Below, piece by piece: positions 21,177 through 29,583 of a stretch of 41,928 nucleotides of DNA (the first letter of the stretch is position 1; every line of letters begins with the position of its first letter). Under the pieces are notes generated by a model. It saw nothing but the letters and a program-made list of their open reading frames with translations, was not told where the DNA came from and ran no database searches. The stretch covers positions 1 to 41,928 of the forward strand of contig CALSUH010000026.1 in NCBI GenBank assembly GCA_943789485.1, written 5' to 3'. The DNA is from an uncultured Pseudomonadales bacterium (GTDB lineage: Bacteria > Pseudomonadota > Gammaproteobacteria > Pseudomonadales > Pseudohongiellaceae). A program made the position numbers and the translations under genes.

Positions 21177-22535
21177 CTAAAATTGGTAGCGTAGGCCCAC
21201 TTGATACTTAAATCGCGTGTAATCAAACAAAGGTATATTACTGATATTGTCGGTAAAGGCAGCTTCGCCAGTTACCATGAAATTTCTTGCGACCTGCCAG
21301 AACCATCCGAGTGTTACCGATGTGGTTTCTCCACTGCGTTGCGTATTAAAAAAGACAGGATGCGGACTGTCATGATTGACTTCTTGGAATGAGGTGCGCA
21401 GGAAAGGCGTGTGCCGGCCGTTCATTCTGTACAGCAAACTGTATGCAAGACCTGTAAATGATCTGCCATTGTGATCGCCACCTGCCTCCGCTTCGGGGCT
21501 TTCATCTGCAGTATAGACGCTCAATGTGTGGGTTAGCGGGCCGGCGATTTTGGTAACCCCGGCAGTAAACAAGACTTGGTCTACGTCGCGGAGGTCGTTT
21601 AAGTCACCGCCATTGCTGGTGTCATAACGGACTTGGGTGTAAGAGCCTGAAAGTGATTGGTACCAGCCATTTTCTCCCGCGCGCTGCCAAGATGAATTTA
21701 GAGCGAAGGACTTTTGAAATCCGTTCTGGTCTAAGTTTACTTTGCCTGTTGAGATGCCATGCTTGAAGCGATGCACTTCATTTCCCCAATTGTAGGAAAG
21801 TTCGCCACGAACATTGTCTATATCGAATTGATCTGTTTCGATATTGTCTAGGTGTGCCAAATTGACTGTGAAGTTCATCGATTGATTTCGATTGAAAGGG
21901 TATTCGTATGCCATCGACAGCGACGTATTCGAAAAATCATCTGCGGTTTCTTGCCCATCAGGATCCAGCTCGATCTGGCCAATCAATGGGGTGTCTACGA
22001 GCCCGTTTGAAGTCGCGCTATTGGCGTTGCTGTCAGAACCAATAGAGGAGGCTAGGGTCCAGGAAAATGTTGGTTGCTGTGCATTCCTTCTAGACTCGAT
22101 CAATTGAAGGAATACCTCGATGTTTTGTTGCACGTTCGGCGGAGGGTCAGTGGCCAGAACCGAAGTGAATAGATTTTCCGAAGCATCGAGGTTGTTTGTT
22201 ACGAAATAGGCTCGCGCTAGTTCTAGGCTAGCCAGCGATCGCAGTCCTGTGTCGGCAGAAGTAGTGGCGGCACGTTCCAATGCGAAAACCGATTCATTCG
22301 CATTGCCAGACTCTAGGGCTGCAAGACCGAATACGTAGTCGAATTCAGGATCACCCTCCCACTCATCTAGGATTCCTTTTCCAAGATCGTAGGCTTGCTG
22401 ATACTGTTGTAGGGCAATTAGATTATCCATTTCAGCAACAGGTGATTCGTTTTCGGCCGCGAAAACGGTTGTTGAAATCAAAAACGCTGAGATTACAAAG
22501 GAAGTAGCTAGCGAGAGCTGATGCTGAGTTTTCAT
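21177..22535 (-). CDS. TPR plus outer-membrane beta-barrel protein, Slam-like (type XI secretion) candidate
   Basis: A 452-residue protein with a signal peptide (SLATSFVISAFLISTTVFA then AENE). A helical TPR-like periplasmic region spans about 35-165 (ALQQYQQAYDLGKGILDEWE; FGLAALESGNANESVFALER; LASLELARAYFVTNNLDASE). About 165-452 is a beta-barrel of alternating strands ending in the aromatic signature KYQVGLRYQF. The length, the TPR-then-barrel order and the barrel entry SSIGSDSNANSAT fit Slam proteins (DUF560), which move TbpB-like proteins to the cell surface. The next gene encodes a protein with TbpB-like barrels, which supports the match. A PgaA-like or unrelated TPR barrel is the alternative. 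Confidence 0.6.
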   Translation of the reverse strand: MKTQHQLSLATSFVISAFLISTTVFAAENESPVAEMDNLIALQQYQQAYDLGKGILDEWEGDPEFDYVFGLAALESGNANESVFALERAATTSADTGLRSLASLELARAYFVTNNLDASENLFTSVLATDPPPNVQQNIEVFLQLIESRRNAQQPTFSWTLASSIGSDSNANSATSNGLVDTPLIGQIELDPDGQETADDFSNTSLSMAYEYPFNRNQSMNFTVNLAHLDNIETDQFDIDNVRGELSYNWGNEVHRFKHGISTGKVNLDQNGFQKSFALNSSWQRAGENGWYQSLSGSYTQVRYDTSNGGDLNDLRDVDQVLFTAGVTKIAGPLTHTLSVYTADESPEAEAGGDHNGRSFTGLAYSLLYRMNGRHTPFLRTSFQEVNHDSPHPVFFNTQRSGETTSVTLGWFWQVARNFMVTGEAAFTDNISNIPLFDYTRFKYQVGLRYQF

Positions 22536-22787
22536 CTTTTCTTCTGTTTTTATTAACAGTTATATTGAAATCTAAGCCGCTTGTCCGAGGTGCTGAACCT
22601 AGAATTTTCAATTAGTGTATCAAAATACGTGTGTAAGTCGTACTGTACTTTCACCAAACTGGAGTAAAAGTCAACTGTGGGGGATTGTGTGAGCGACTTC
22701 AAAACTTAGTCAAGTTAATTAATAACCCTTTACTAAAGTGGTATTTGTACTAAAGAGGCGCGGGTTGGGTATCACTTTGCTGACTAA

Positions 22788-23651
22788 GTGGATAAAATTC
22801 GGTTTGCCTGTCTACATTCCCAAATTCAAACGAATCCAGATGAAGGACTCACTATTATCCAGCCCTTGCTGTGCTTACTGCCTCGCATCTTGCTACTGAG
22901 CTTGATAGTCTCAGGTCAGTCGGTGCTAGCACAGGGATATGATCATATAAAACAAACAGTTAGCCTAGCCTCTTATTTTAGTAGCGGAGACTATGGGGAA
23001 GATGCTGATACGGATATTCTTTACTTCCCTGTTAGCTATTCCGTCAACAAAGGTAAGTGGCTTGCTCAGCTTAGTGTGCCACATCTACAAGTCGACGGTG
23101 TTGGCAATGTGCTCGTTAACGTTGGCGGGGTAGGGCGTGCTGTAGCGGGCAGCCAGCAACAGAGCAACGGCGGCGTTGGAGACTCAACGTTTGCTCTCAC
23201 TTATCAGATGGACCCGCTGTCTGATACGAGCCCCTTTATCGATTTCCGCTTGGACGTAAAAGTTCCTACTGCAGATCGAGTGAAGGGCTTGGGCACAGGT
23301 GAAGTAGATTACAGCGCACAAGTAGATATATCCCAGAGGTACAAAGGAGCAGTGTTTTTTGGCTCTTTTGGCTACACTTTTCGAGGAAAGACTGAATTCT
23401 ACGTTGGCTTAGAAGACTCGGCCTCTGTTCAGCTAGGCATTTCTAAGCCGTTCGCCCCGCAGTGGAATGTGGGTGTTTTCTATGACTTTCGGGAGCCAGC
23501 ATCGACGTTCTCACCTGAAATACACGAGTTTGTGCCTTATTTTAGTTACCAGATCTCTGAGAGTTGGGTATTTACCGGACTGGCGGCATTTGGATTTACA
23601 GAGGCGAGTGCAGGTACAGCGGTTTTAGGACAGCTAAGCTATAGCTGGTAA
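22788..23651 (+). CDS. Outer-membrane beta-barrel protein of unknown substrate
   Basis: Up to 287 residues from a GTG start; the true start is unsure because no good ribosome binding site is seen. A signal sequence is clear (RILLLSLIVSGQSVLA then QGYD). The rest alternates hydrophobic and polar residues as in a roughly 12-strand barrel: LASYFSSGDYG, DILYFPVSYSVNKGKWLAQL, GVGDSTFALTYQM, FIDFRLDVKVPTADR, and a C-terminal strand LGQLSYSW. It resembles the broad outer-membrane transporter-like family (MetA/phenol-degradation type), with the phrase GVGDS and a KVPTxD strand typical of it. It diverges from the Slam-like operon. Its substrate is unknown. Confidence 0.68.
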   Translation: MDKIRFACLHSQIQTNPDEGLTIIQPLLCLLPRILLLSLIVSGQSVLAQGYDHIKQTVSLASYFSSGDYGEDADTDILYFPVSYSVNKGKWLAQLSVPHLQVDGVGNVLVNVGGVGRAVAGSQQQSNGGVGDSTFALTYQMDPLSDTSPFIDFRLDVKVPTADRVKGLGTGEVDYSAQVDISQRYKGAVFFGSFGYTFRGKTEFYVGLEDSASVQLGISKPFAPQWNVGVFYDFREPASTFSPEIHEFVPYFSYQISESWVFTGLAAFGFTEASAGTAVLGQLSYSW

Positions 23652-23669
23652 TAAGACCTGCTTCCTCGG

Positions 23670-24359
23670 TTACGGCCTAAGCGCTTGAATTCGGGGAGGA
23701 AGTACGAAAGAGCGCTGTATCTTCTGGGCTCTGTAAGGTCGCGGGATTTGAGGCCTTTGTATATTTTCTGGACGGCTACTAAACCCTCGAGTTTCCCCGG
23801 CCACAGTGATTTCACGGACAAGCTCGTTCTTGGCTGGTAGATTGCTCGCCAAGGCATCAATAATGGCTGGATCGGAGTTACTCTGCGCGGTGAAAAGATA
23901 ATCGGCGTCTATTAGTGGTAGGGGCAAGGGCAAGTCTATGGCTTCTATAAAACCTGTGATTTCTTGAGCAGGATCGCTTGTTTGCTCGCTCCAAGTGGCA
24001 GTAGAGAATGTTCTAAGGTGAGGATGGCTTTCAAATTGTTCTATCTGTGTGTGCCAGACAGGCGCTGTGGAGGCGAAGTTGCTGCCTTCTATCTCTTTAT
24101 CAAACTGATGCAGCGTTACTGCCGTGTTCTGTGTTTCAATTAGCACTTTTGTAGCCGTAAATACTGCTGGGGGGAGTGTATCTGCTGGAGGGGGATCGGT
24201 GTTAACAATGGCACTACTGTCTAGCTCTGCATGGCCAAATCCTGAATAGTTGCTGACAAGTAGCCAGCCCAGCACAACAAAGGTCGCAGCATAGCTAACA
24301 GACTCTGCTGTCTTCGCAGGACATTCTTCTAAAGCTACTGTGTCTTTAAATATTGGCAT
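23670..24359 (-). CDS. Unrecognised single-pass membrane protein
   Basis: A 229-residue protein I do not recognise. One hydrophobic segment (about residues 22-40, SYAATFVVLGWLLVSNYSGF) probably anchors it in the inner membrane, with a Pro-rich periplasmic stretch after it (TDPPPADTLPPAVF). The C-terminal 40 residues are basic and rich in Arg and Pro. No enzyme motif is seen. It converges on the outer-membrane barrel gene with 18 bp between stops and lies downstream of the HD-GYP gene on the same strand, with a 164-bp gap. Confidence 0.6.
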   Translation of the reverse strand: MPIFKDTVALEECPAKTAESVSYAATFVVLGWLLVSNYSGFGHAELDSSAIVNTDPPPADTLPPAVFTATKVLIETQNTAVTLHQFDKEIEGSNFASTAPVWHTQIEQFESHPHLRTFSTATWSEQTSDPAQEITGFIEAIDLPLPLPLIDADYLFTAQSNSDPAIIDALASNLPAKNELVREITVAGETRGFSSRPENIQRPQIPRPYRAQKIQRSFVLPPRIQALRP

Positions 24360-24523
24360 AGTGAGTTACTATATCGACTGCAAAAAACTTACTGTAATTT
24401 CATTTTGCTTGCTGCTGCTAATTCAAGCTAATCATTGACTACCAAAGCAGGCGAGTCAACAGTGTTAGTCATTACATAAAAATCCGAACAACAGATCTGG
24501 TGTGTTAATAAGCCGCGAGCCGC

Positions 24524-26527
24524 TTAGTTGTGCTCGTGTAGGTCGTGAGCGCAGGGGTGATTGCTCGCGCCGGCAACAGAATTAGCCGATGAGTACACCC
24601 TGTTATCGATGCACTGGTATACCTTCGCATCGATAAATAGTTGGACAAGGTCACTATCTAAGAAGCCTTGTTTGGCCTCTGCCTGCAAAATATCTAAGGC
24701 CCTGTCTAAGCTTATGGCGCGTTTATAGGGTCTGTCTGAGGCGGTGAGTGCATCGTAAATATCACAGACGGTCATTATTTTCGAGGGGAGTGGGATTTGA
24801 TTCGTGGTCATGCCGTAGGGATAGCCACTGCCGTCGAGTTTTTCGTGATGCGCACCCGCTATAGTAGGAACGTTCTGAAATTCCTTTGTCCAAGGAATAC
24901 GATTGAGAAAGCTCTGTGTGTGGACAACATGGGACTCGATTTCTTTTCGCTCATTAGCAGACAGGCTGCCCTTCTTAATCGATAGAAGGCTAAATTCGTC
25001 TTCGGTAATGATCTGCAAATCACCATCCAGCGCTTCGAAATTGTAGCCGCTAATCTTGTCGAGCATCTCCTTGTTATCCTCTCCTAGGACGCTCGGTTCA
25101 TTCGCTTCGATAATGGTTGTAAAAAATTCGTTTAATAGCTTGATGTCTGCTTCTGCTTCAGCGTTTATAAGTGACAGTTCAGACTCGACTACATTGCCTA
25201 CGCGATACATTTCGAGCTGCTTGCGAAGTGCTATAGTGCGCAGCTGCTCCTGAGCAAGCCAAATCCTGTACTGAATTTTTTCTAAGCTTCCTGGGGTCAG
25301 CTTCTTTTCTTTGATGAGGACTAATTCGCTAACGCCAACCTTTCCGAAATCATGGAGCAAGGCGGCATACTTTAACTCTCTTACTTCAGGGTCGGTAAAA
25401 TGCACGTTGCGCAATCGAGCTAAACGGGAAGATGATACTGAAGTAGCAAGATCCACGCATAAATCGGCAACGCGGAATGAGTGACCACTGGTAGTTGGAT
25501 CGCGTTGCTCAATCGCCGAAACGGCCGCATAGACGAAGCCCTCAAAAAGCGCCTTGATATCACTTTGAAGTACCGTATTCTCAATCGCGATACTGGCTTG
25601 GCTGGCCAGTGCTCGCAGTAGTATATTGATGTCGCTATCGAATGACAGCGTGTAGGCGAGTGCGGACCTTTCATCGGATATTTTTAGCGAACGAGCTTTC
25701 TTGCGATTGATAAACTGCAGCACTCCGAAGACTTCATTTTGTTTGTTCGTCAGCGGTATGGCCAATATAGACTTGGTTCGATACCCTGTTTTTTGATCGA
25801 ATGATCGATTGAATTTGTAGGGCGCATCCGCAGGCAGTTGATACGCGTCGGAAATATTGAGCTCGGAATCGGAGTGTGCAACGTAACCGGCTATTGAAGA
25901 TTCATCTAAGGGAAAGGGCAGTTTCTCAAATGAGAAGTCTATTGAGTCATTCTGCACGAGACTAAAGACGAGGTCGCGTTCCTGTTTATCTAATTCATTG
26001 ACTAGATAAAGCGATGCTGCATCGCAGCAAGCAATATTTTGCCCTTCATCCAAAATTTTGTGTAGCAGCGTCATTAGATCATCTTCAGATGATAGTGAGA
26101 TGCTGATGTCGGCTAGCTTATTAAGGTAACGGAAACTCGTGTCGTGCTTCTTCGCACGTTCGGTTTTCTCGTTTTTCAGCACCCATTGATGACAAGCCAT
26201 CTCTAATAGCTTGCAAGTTTGGCGATAGGGAAGATTGTTCGTTAGGATTAGATCGACGTCCAAATCCATAGAATCGGTGCACAGGAAGATCGCATCTGGA
26301 AAGATTTCTACCCATTTCGCATGCTCCATTTCGAGAACCAGGTGACGGTCCAGCAGGATTAGTGCGGGGTTGTATCGTTGCGCTGTTGTTATAGAAGAAA
26401 CTTCAGTAGGAATGACAAGTGACGACTTTAAATCATTCCAGATTTCGCTCTTAGCATAGCTGGGACCATAACAAATAGTTAAGGTTTGCTGCGTATTAGT
26501 GGATGAAATCATTGGGTTGATTGCCAT
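24524..26527 (-). CDS. GAF / HD-GYP domain signalling protein, probable c-di-GMP phosphodiesterase
   Basis: A 667-residue cytoplasmic protein. Residues 1-120 look receiver-like (NPALILLDRHLVLEMEHAKW; IFLCTDSMDLDVDLIL) but the usual phosphorylation pattern is not clear. A GAF domain spans about 135-320 (CDAASLYLVN, GYRTKSILAIPLTNKQNEVF, GVLQFINRKK). The HD-GYP domain spans about 330-640. H392/D393 of LLHDFGKVGVSELVL and H560-H561, D565 and GYP 568-570 of HHEKLDGSGYP are present, then DIYDALTASDRPYKRA. An insertion of about 115 residues (405-520), largely helical, separates the two motif halves. HD-GYP enzymes usually split c-di-GMP. The tail is rich in His and Cys (NHPCAHDLHEHN). The upstream region holds 11-bp tandem repeats. 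Confidence 0.88.
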   Translation of the reverse strand: MAINPMISSTNTQQTLTICYGPSYAKSEIWNDLKSSLVIPTEVSSITTAQRYNPALILLDRHLVLEMEHAKWVEIFPDAIFLCTDSMDLDVDLILTNNLPYRQTCKLLEMACHQWVLKNEKTERAKKHDTSFRYLNKLADISISLSSEDDLMTLLHKILDEGQNIACCDAASLYLVNELDKQERDLVFSLVQNDSIDFSFEKLPFPLDESSIAGYVAHSDSELNISDAYQLPADAPYKFNRSFDQKTGYRTKSILAIPLTNKQNEVFGVLQFINRKKARSLKISDERSALAYTLSFDSDINILLRALASQASIAIENTVLQSDIKALFEGFVYAAVSAIEQRDPTTSGHSFRVADLCVDLATSVSSSRLARLRNVHFTDPEVRELKYAALLHDFGKVGVSELVLIKEKKLTPGSLEKIQYRIWLAQEQLRTIALRKQLEMYRVGNVVESELSLINAEAEADIKLLNEFFTTIIEANEPSVLGEDNKEMLDKISGYNFEALDGDLQIITEDEFSLLSIKKGSLSANERKEIESHVVHTQSFLNRIPWTKEFQNVPTIAGAHHEKLDGSGYPYGMTTNQIPLPSKIMTVCDIYDALTASDRPYKRAISLDRALDILQAEAKQGFLDSDLVQLFIDAKVYQCIDNRVYSSANSVAGASNHPCAHDLHEHN

Positions 26528-26570
26528 GCAAACATGCGAGTGCAGTGTAACGCACGGCAGTTGGATATGC

Positions 26571-26603
26571 GACAGTTATGAGATAGTTATGAGATAGTTA
26601 AGT
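26571..26603 (-). promoter_or_regulatory. Three 11-bp tandem repeats upstream of the HD-GYP gene
   Basis: On the plus strand the units are GACAGTTATGA, GATAGTTATGA and GATAGTTAAGT, in perfect 11-bp phase, 44-76 bp before the HD-GYP start codon on the minus strand. The gene-sense repeat reads CTATCTCATAA. One-helical-turn direct repeats at a promoter are typical of OmpR/PhoB-type response-regulator sites. The repeat is plain; the role is inferred. Confidence 0.55.
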
Positions 26604-26632
26604 AAGGCAAGTCAGGCGGGTTAGAGAATGAG

Positions 26633-26824
26633 TTATTTCAGTTTCGCCTTGAGTTCTTCCATGAAGCTTTCAAGATTGCTTTGCGCCTCACTGCGGTATC
26701 GAAATGGGCCTACCTGGTCACCCTCACGAGTTTTGAAATACCAAAGATCTTGCTCGCTAAATAGCCGTTCGCTGCGATCAGGAGCCGACTCCTGAGAATC
26801 ATCTTTGTGTCGGTTTTCAGCCAT
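26633..26824 (-). CDS. Small conserved protein (DUF6316-like)
   Basis: A 63-residue protein from the ATG at 26824 (MAENRHKDDSQ); a longer frame to 26875 is possible. The core WYFKTREGDQVGPFRYRSEA resembles short gammaproteobacterial proteins grouped, as I recall, as DUF6316. The first 30 residues are charged and probably disordered, and the end is helical (LESFMEELKAKLK). No membrane segment. Function unknown. It lies 105 bp upstream of the HD-GYP gene on the same strand. Confidence 0.6.
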   Translation of the reverse strand: MAENRHKDDSQESAPDRSERLFSEQDLWYFKTREGDQVGPFRYRSEAQSNLESFMEELKAKLK

Positions 26825-27223
26825 CGTTGGAAGAGTTTCTCTTATATTTAACTTGACCGAGTATACCCATCTCACTGGACAGATGAAAAGAGGTATTTGA
26901 ATTGGTCTCCGCTAACTCGGAGTTGCAGCCGATTCGAGAATTGGCCCCAGCCTGTAGGCCGGCAGGCAACCCCAAGCTAGCGAGTGCCTACACGATAATC
27001 ACAGTTCACACTATATGCTAGAGCGCAAAAAATATGCCATTTACATTAAGGCAAATCTCAGCTATTTTTCAAACACAAAGCAAAAAACTGTTTAAATACA
27101 ATAAGATGCGGAGTATTTTTAGAAACCGACGCTGGTGCTTTATCAAGTATAAACAACGAGATACAGGGCTCTTTTAAACAGGAAAAATAAATCGATTGAG
27201 CGCTATTTATGCCGTTAAATGAA
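26825..27223. other. Intergenic region without a supported gene
   Basis: Nearly 400 bp between the small DUF gene and mobA. A short hairpin (GCCTG 26950-26954 with CAGGC 26963-26967) lies in a GC-rich patch, and the rest is AT-rich. A 70-codon minus-strand frame at 27058-27270 overlaps mobA and shows no family pattern. A small RNA cannot be excluded but I see no known one. Confidence 0.5.
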
Positions 27224-27847
27224 TTATTTATGGCCGATGAGCAGCGCTGCTGCATGCAAGTCTTCTGCACTATTAATATTGCAGAACGTACCGGGAGAAT
27301 TGTCGTCGCAATTTACCGCTACAGCCTTGAGAGAGCCGAATAGTAGTTTGGGCCCATATAAGCCGGCAGCAACGGCATCTTCGATTTGCCCGATTAGCCC
27401 GAGATGCCAAAGAGAAAAGAGGGGTTGGATCTGATCTTGGTGGTAGATATAGGCAACTACGGCAGATTCTTTGTTCAATTTTTGCGTCAATTGGCCCACC
27501 ACATCTTGCGGAAATTCAGGAGCGTCGCCTGGGAAGCAAGCAAGGTAGCTAATCCCTTTGCCTGCCTGCCTACTTCGAAACCAATGCATCGCGCTCAAGA
27601 TGCCCAGTAATGGGCCGGCATAGCTAGTATCGCGATCAGGTACAATCGGCAAGCCAAATACTTGATAGCGCTCGATATTATGATTAACGCTCAATACTAG
27701 ATGCTCTACCTGAGCCGCTGCCTTGCTCACAACATATTCAAGTAATGGCTTTCCGTGCAGGGTCTCCAGAGCCTTGTCACGGAAGTCCATACGAGAGGCC
27801 TTGCCACCTGCCAAAATCACGCCGCCTATATTAGATTTGCTTATCAT
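27224..27847 (-). CDS. mobA: Molybdenum cofactor guanylyltransferase MobA
   Basis: A 207-residue nucleotidyltransferase starting at ATG 27847; the frame is open to 27916 but the upstream 23 residues are unlike the family. It joins GMP from GTP to molybdopterin to form the bis-MGD cofactor. The nucleotide loop is GGVILAGGKASRMDF, followed by DKALETLHGKPLLEYV (Lys), then LSVNHNIERY, VPDRDTSYAGPLLGILSAMH (Gly-Pro-Leu motif), FPGDAPEFPQDV with the metal Asp, and the C-terminal FCNINSAEDL (Asn-Ile/Thr motif). No other Moco gene is in the window. Confidence 0.9.
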   Translation of the reverse strand: MISKSNIGGVILAGGKASRMDFRDKALETLHGKPLLEYVVSKAAAQVEHLVLSVNHNIERYQVFGLPIVPDRDTSYAGPLLGILSAMHWFRSRQAGKGISYLACFPGDAPEFPQDVVGQLTQKLNKESAVVAYIYHQDQIQPLFSLWHLGLIGQIEDAVAAGLYGPKLLFGSLKAVAVNCDDNSPGTFCNINSAEDLHAAALLIGHK

Positions 27848-27996
27848 GGTTTGAGCCAATCGGGAGTTGAATAGCGAGAATATCGCACGACTTGTTCGGA
27901 TTATGAAACTGCTCATTGATTTTACCAGCTCCAGGCCCCTATTCTCCCATTGAATCTGAGTTTTCGATGTGGGAAAATCCCGTACTTTGCGGGCTG

Positions 27997-28029
27997 CTTG
28001 AAAAGTCCGCGTGGCTTCTTGAAAAGTCC
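27997..28029 (+). promoter_or_regulatory. 12-bp direct repeat pair upstream of tig
   Basis: CTTGAAAAGTCC occurs at 27997-28008 and again at 28018-28029, start-to-start 21 bp, that is two helical turns. It lies 135-165 bp before tig and just behind the divergent mobA. CTTGAAA equals the sigma-32 -35 element, but no CCCCAT-like -10 follows either copy at proper spacing, so an operator is as likely. Confidence 0.5.
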
Positions 28030-28163
28030 TAAAATCAATAGCTTGCCCAATCAGGCTATCCAGCTATCGCTAACCACTATCCAGATTAATTCAGTAAAAT
28101 ATCTCGATACTGTTTGATGTTAAAAATTCCGAGCTTTTCGCTTGGAAATGAAGAGGTTTATAC

Positions 28164-29508
28164 ATGCAGGTTTCCGTTGAAACTACACAAGGTTTAGAAA
28201 GGAAAATGACCGTCGCTGTTCCTAGCGAGAAAGTCGAAAGTGCTGTTAATACGCGGCTACAGGAAGCCGCTAGAAACGTAAAGCTAAATGGCTTCCGTAA
28301 AGGCAAGGTTCCCTACAAGGTAATCAAAAGCAAGTTTGGAGCTGGCGTGCGGCAGGAAGTGGTAGGCGAGATGATGAGTCAATCCTATTATGAGGCCATC
28401 GATCAGGAAAGCCTGAAGCCGGCTGGTCAGCCCAATATTGCCCCAAAAAACTTAGACGAGGGGAAAGATTTAGAATTTGTAGCGACATTTCAAGTTTACC
28501 CAGAGATTACTTTGCCGGATTTTTCGACAATTAAAGTACAGCGCTTGGGAGCAGAAATCTCGGAGGCTGATATTGATGAAATGGTAGAGAGTCTGAGAAA
28601 GCAGAAACAAAGTTGGGAAGTGTGCGACAGAGCCGCAGCCTCCGAAGATAGGGTTAATATTGACTATGCCGGTCGTCGTGGTGGTGAAGACTTTGAAGGT
28701 GGCAGCGCGCAGGGGGCGAATCTTGCTTCTTGGTTCTGAGCGTATGATTCCGGGGTTCGAATCCGGCATAGAAGGAAAGTCTGCAGGCGAGGTATTTTCC
28801 TTGGATTTAAGCTTCCCAGAGGAATACCACAATAAAGAATTGGCGGGGGCAGAGGTCGTTTTTGATATCACATTGAATTCTGTGAGTGAGCAGGTCATGC
28901 CTGCTGTAGATGAAGAATTCTATAAGAGCTTCGGCGTCGAAGAGGGTGGAAATGACGCCTTTCGCGAAGAAGTGACAAATAATATGCGCCGCGAATTGAA
29001 GACGGCAAGCCGTAATAAGCTGAAGAATAAGGTCATGGACAGCCTCGTTGACGCTGTTGACGCTGAAATTCCCGATGCCTTAGTCGCTGGGGAAATCGGG
29101 CAGCTAAGACAACAGGCGATGCAGCAATTTGGTGGCGGACAAAATATCGATGCAAGCATGCTGCCAGACGATTTGTTTAAAGAGCAAGCCGCTAGGCGTG
29201 TGCTGTTAGGCTTAGTTTTAGGTGAGGTAATCCAGCAGCAGGAATTCAAGGCAGACCCAACGAAGGTGCGTGAGTCGATTGAGGAGCTCGCGTCAACCTA
29301 TGAGTCGCCAGACGATGTTATTAACTGGTATTACGGTAACCAAGAACAACTGGCTACGATTGAGTCTGGAGTCCTTGAAGATCAGGTATTTGACTATGTC
29401 ATTGATCAATCAACTGTGACCGATAAACTGGTGGGCTATCAGGAAGTCATTCAGCCTGAGCCGAAGGAAGCAGATAAGCAGGCAGACAAAGAGTCAGAAG
29501 CCGAATAG
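28164..29508 (+). CDS. tig: Trigger factor Tig, with one 1-bp frameshift
   Basis: The ribosome-bound chaperone and peptidyl-prolyl isomerase. Start at ATG 28164 with AGAGG 7 bp before. The ribosome-docking domain includes the signature NGFRKGKVPYKV, the usual GFRxGKxP loop. The FKBP-type domain follows (EDRVNIDYAGRRGGEDFEGG; RMIPGFESGIEGKSAGEVFS), then the helical C-terminal arms to 29508. The frame slips at about 28727, where one T too many (GCTTCTT for GCTCTT) stops the first frame at 28739 while the second continues. Removing it gives 447 residues, the expected length. Since neighbours are intact this is probably a sequencing error. Acidic C-terminal tail. Confidence 0.94.
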
Positions 29509-29583
29509 GCTGTTTACAGAAACGTAATTTAACCGCTACCTACTAGCCGATACAAAAGGCCGGTATTAAAAGGACAGGGATTC

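Noticed and set aside
22536..22787. Fur box controlling the Slam-like operon
   Set aside because: I looked because TbpB-type cargo is often iron-regulated, but found no 19-bp match to the Fur consensus in the upstream region.
27058..27270. A 70-codon minus-strand frame with cysteines
   Set aside because: It overlaps the end of mobA in another frame, has no ribosome binding site and no recognisable motif.
27997..28060. Sigma-32 promoter for tig
   Set aside because: CTTGAAA is perfect twice, but no CCCCAT-type -10 lies 13-17 bp downstream of either copy.
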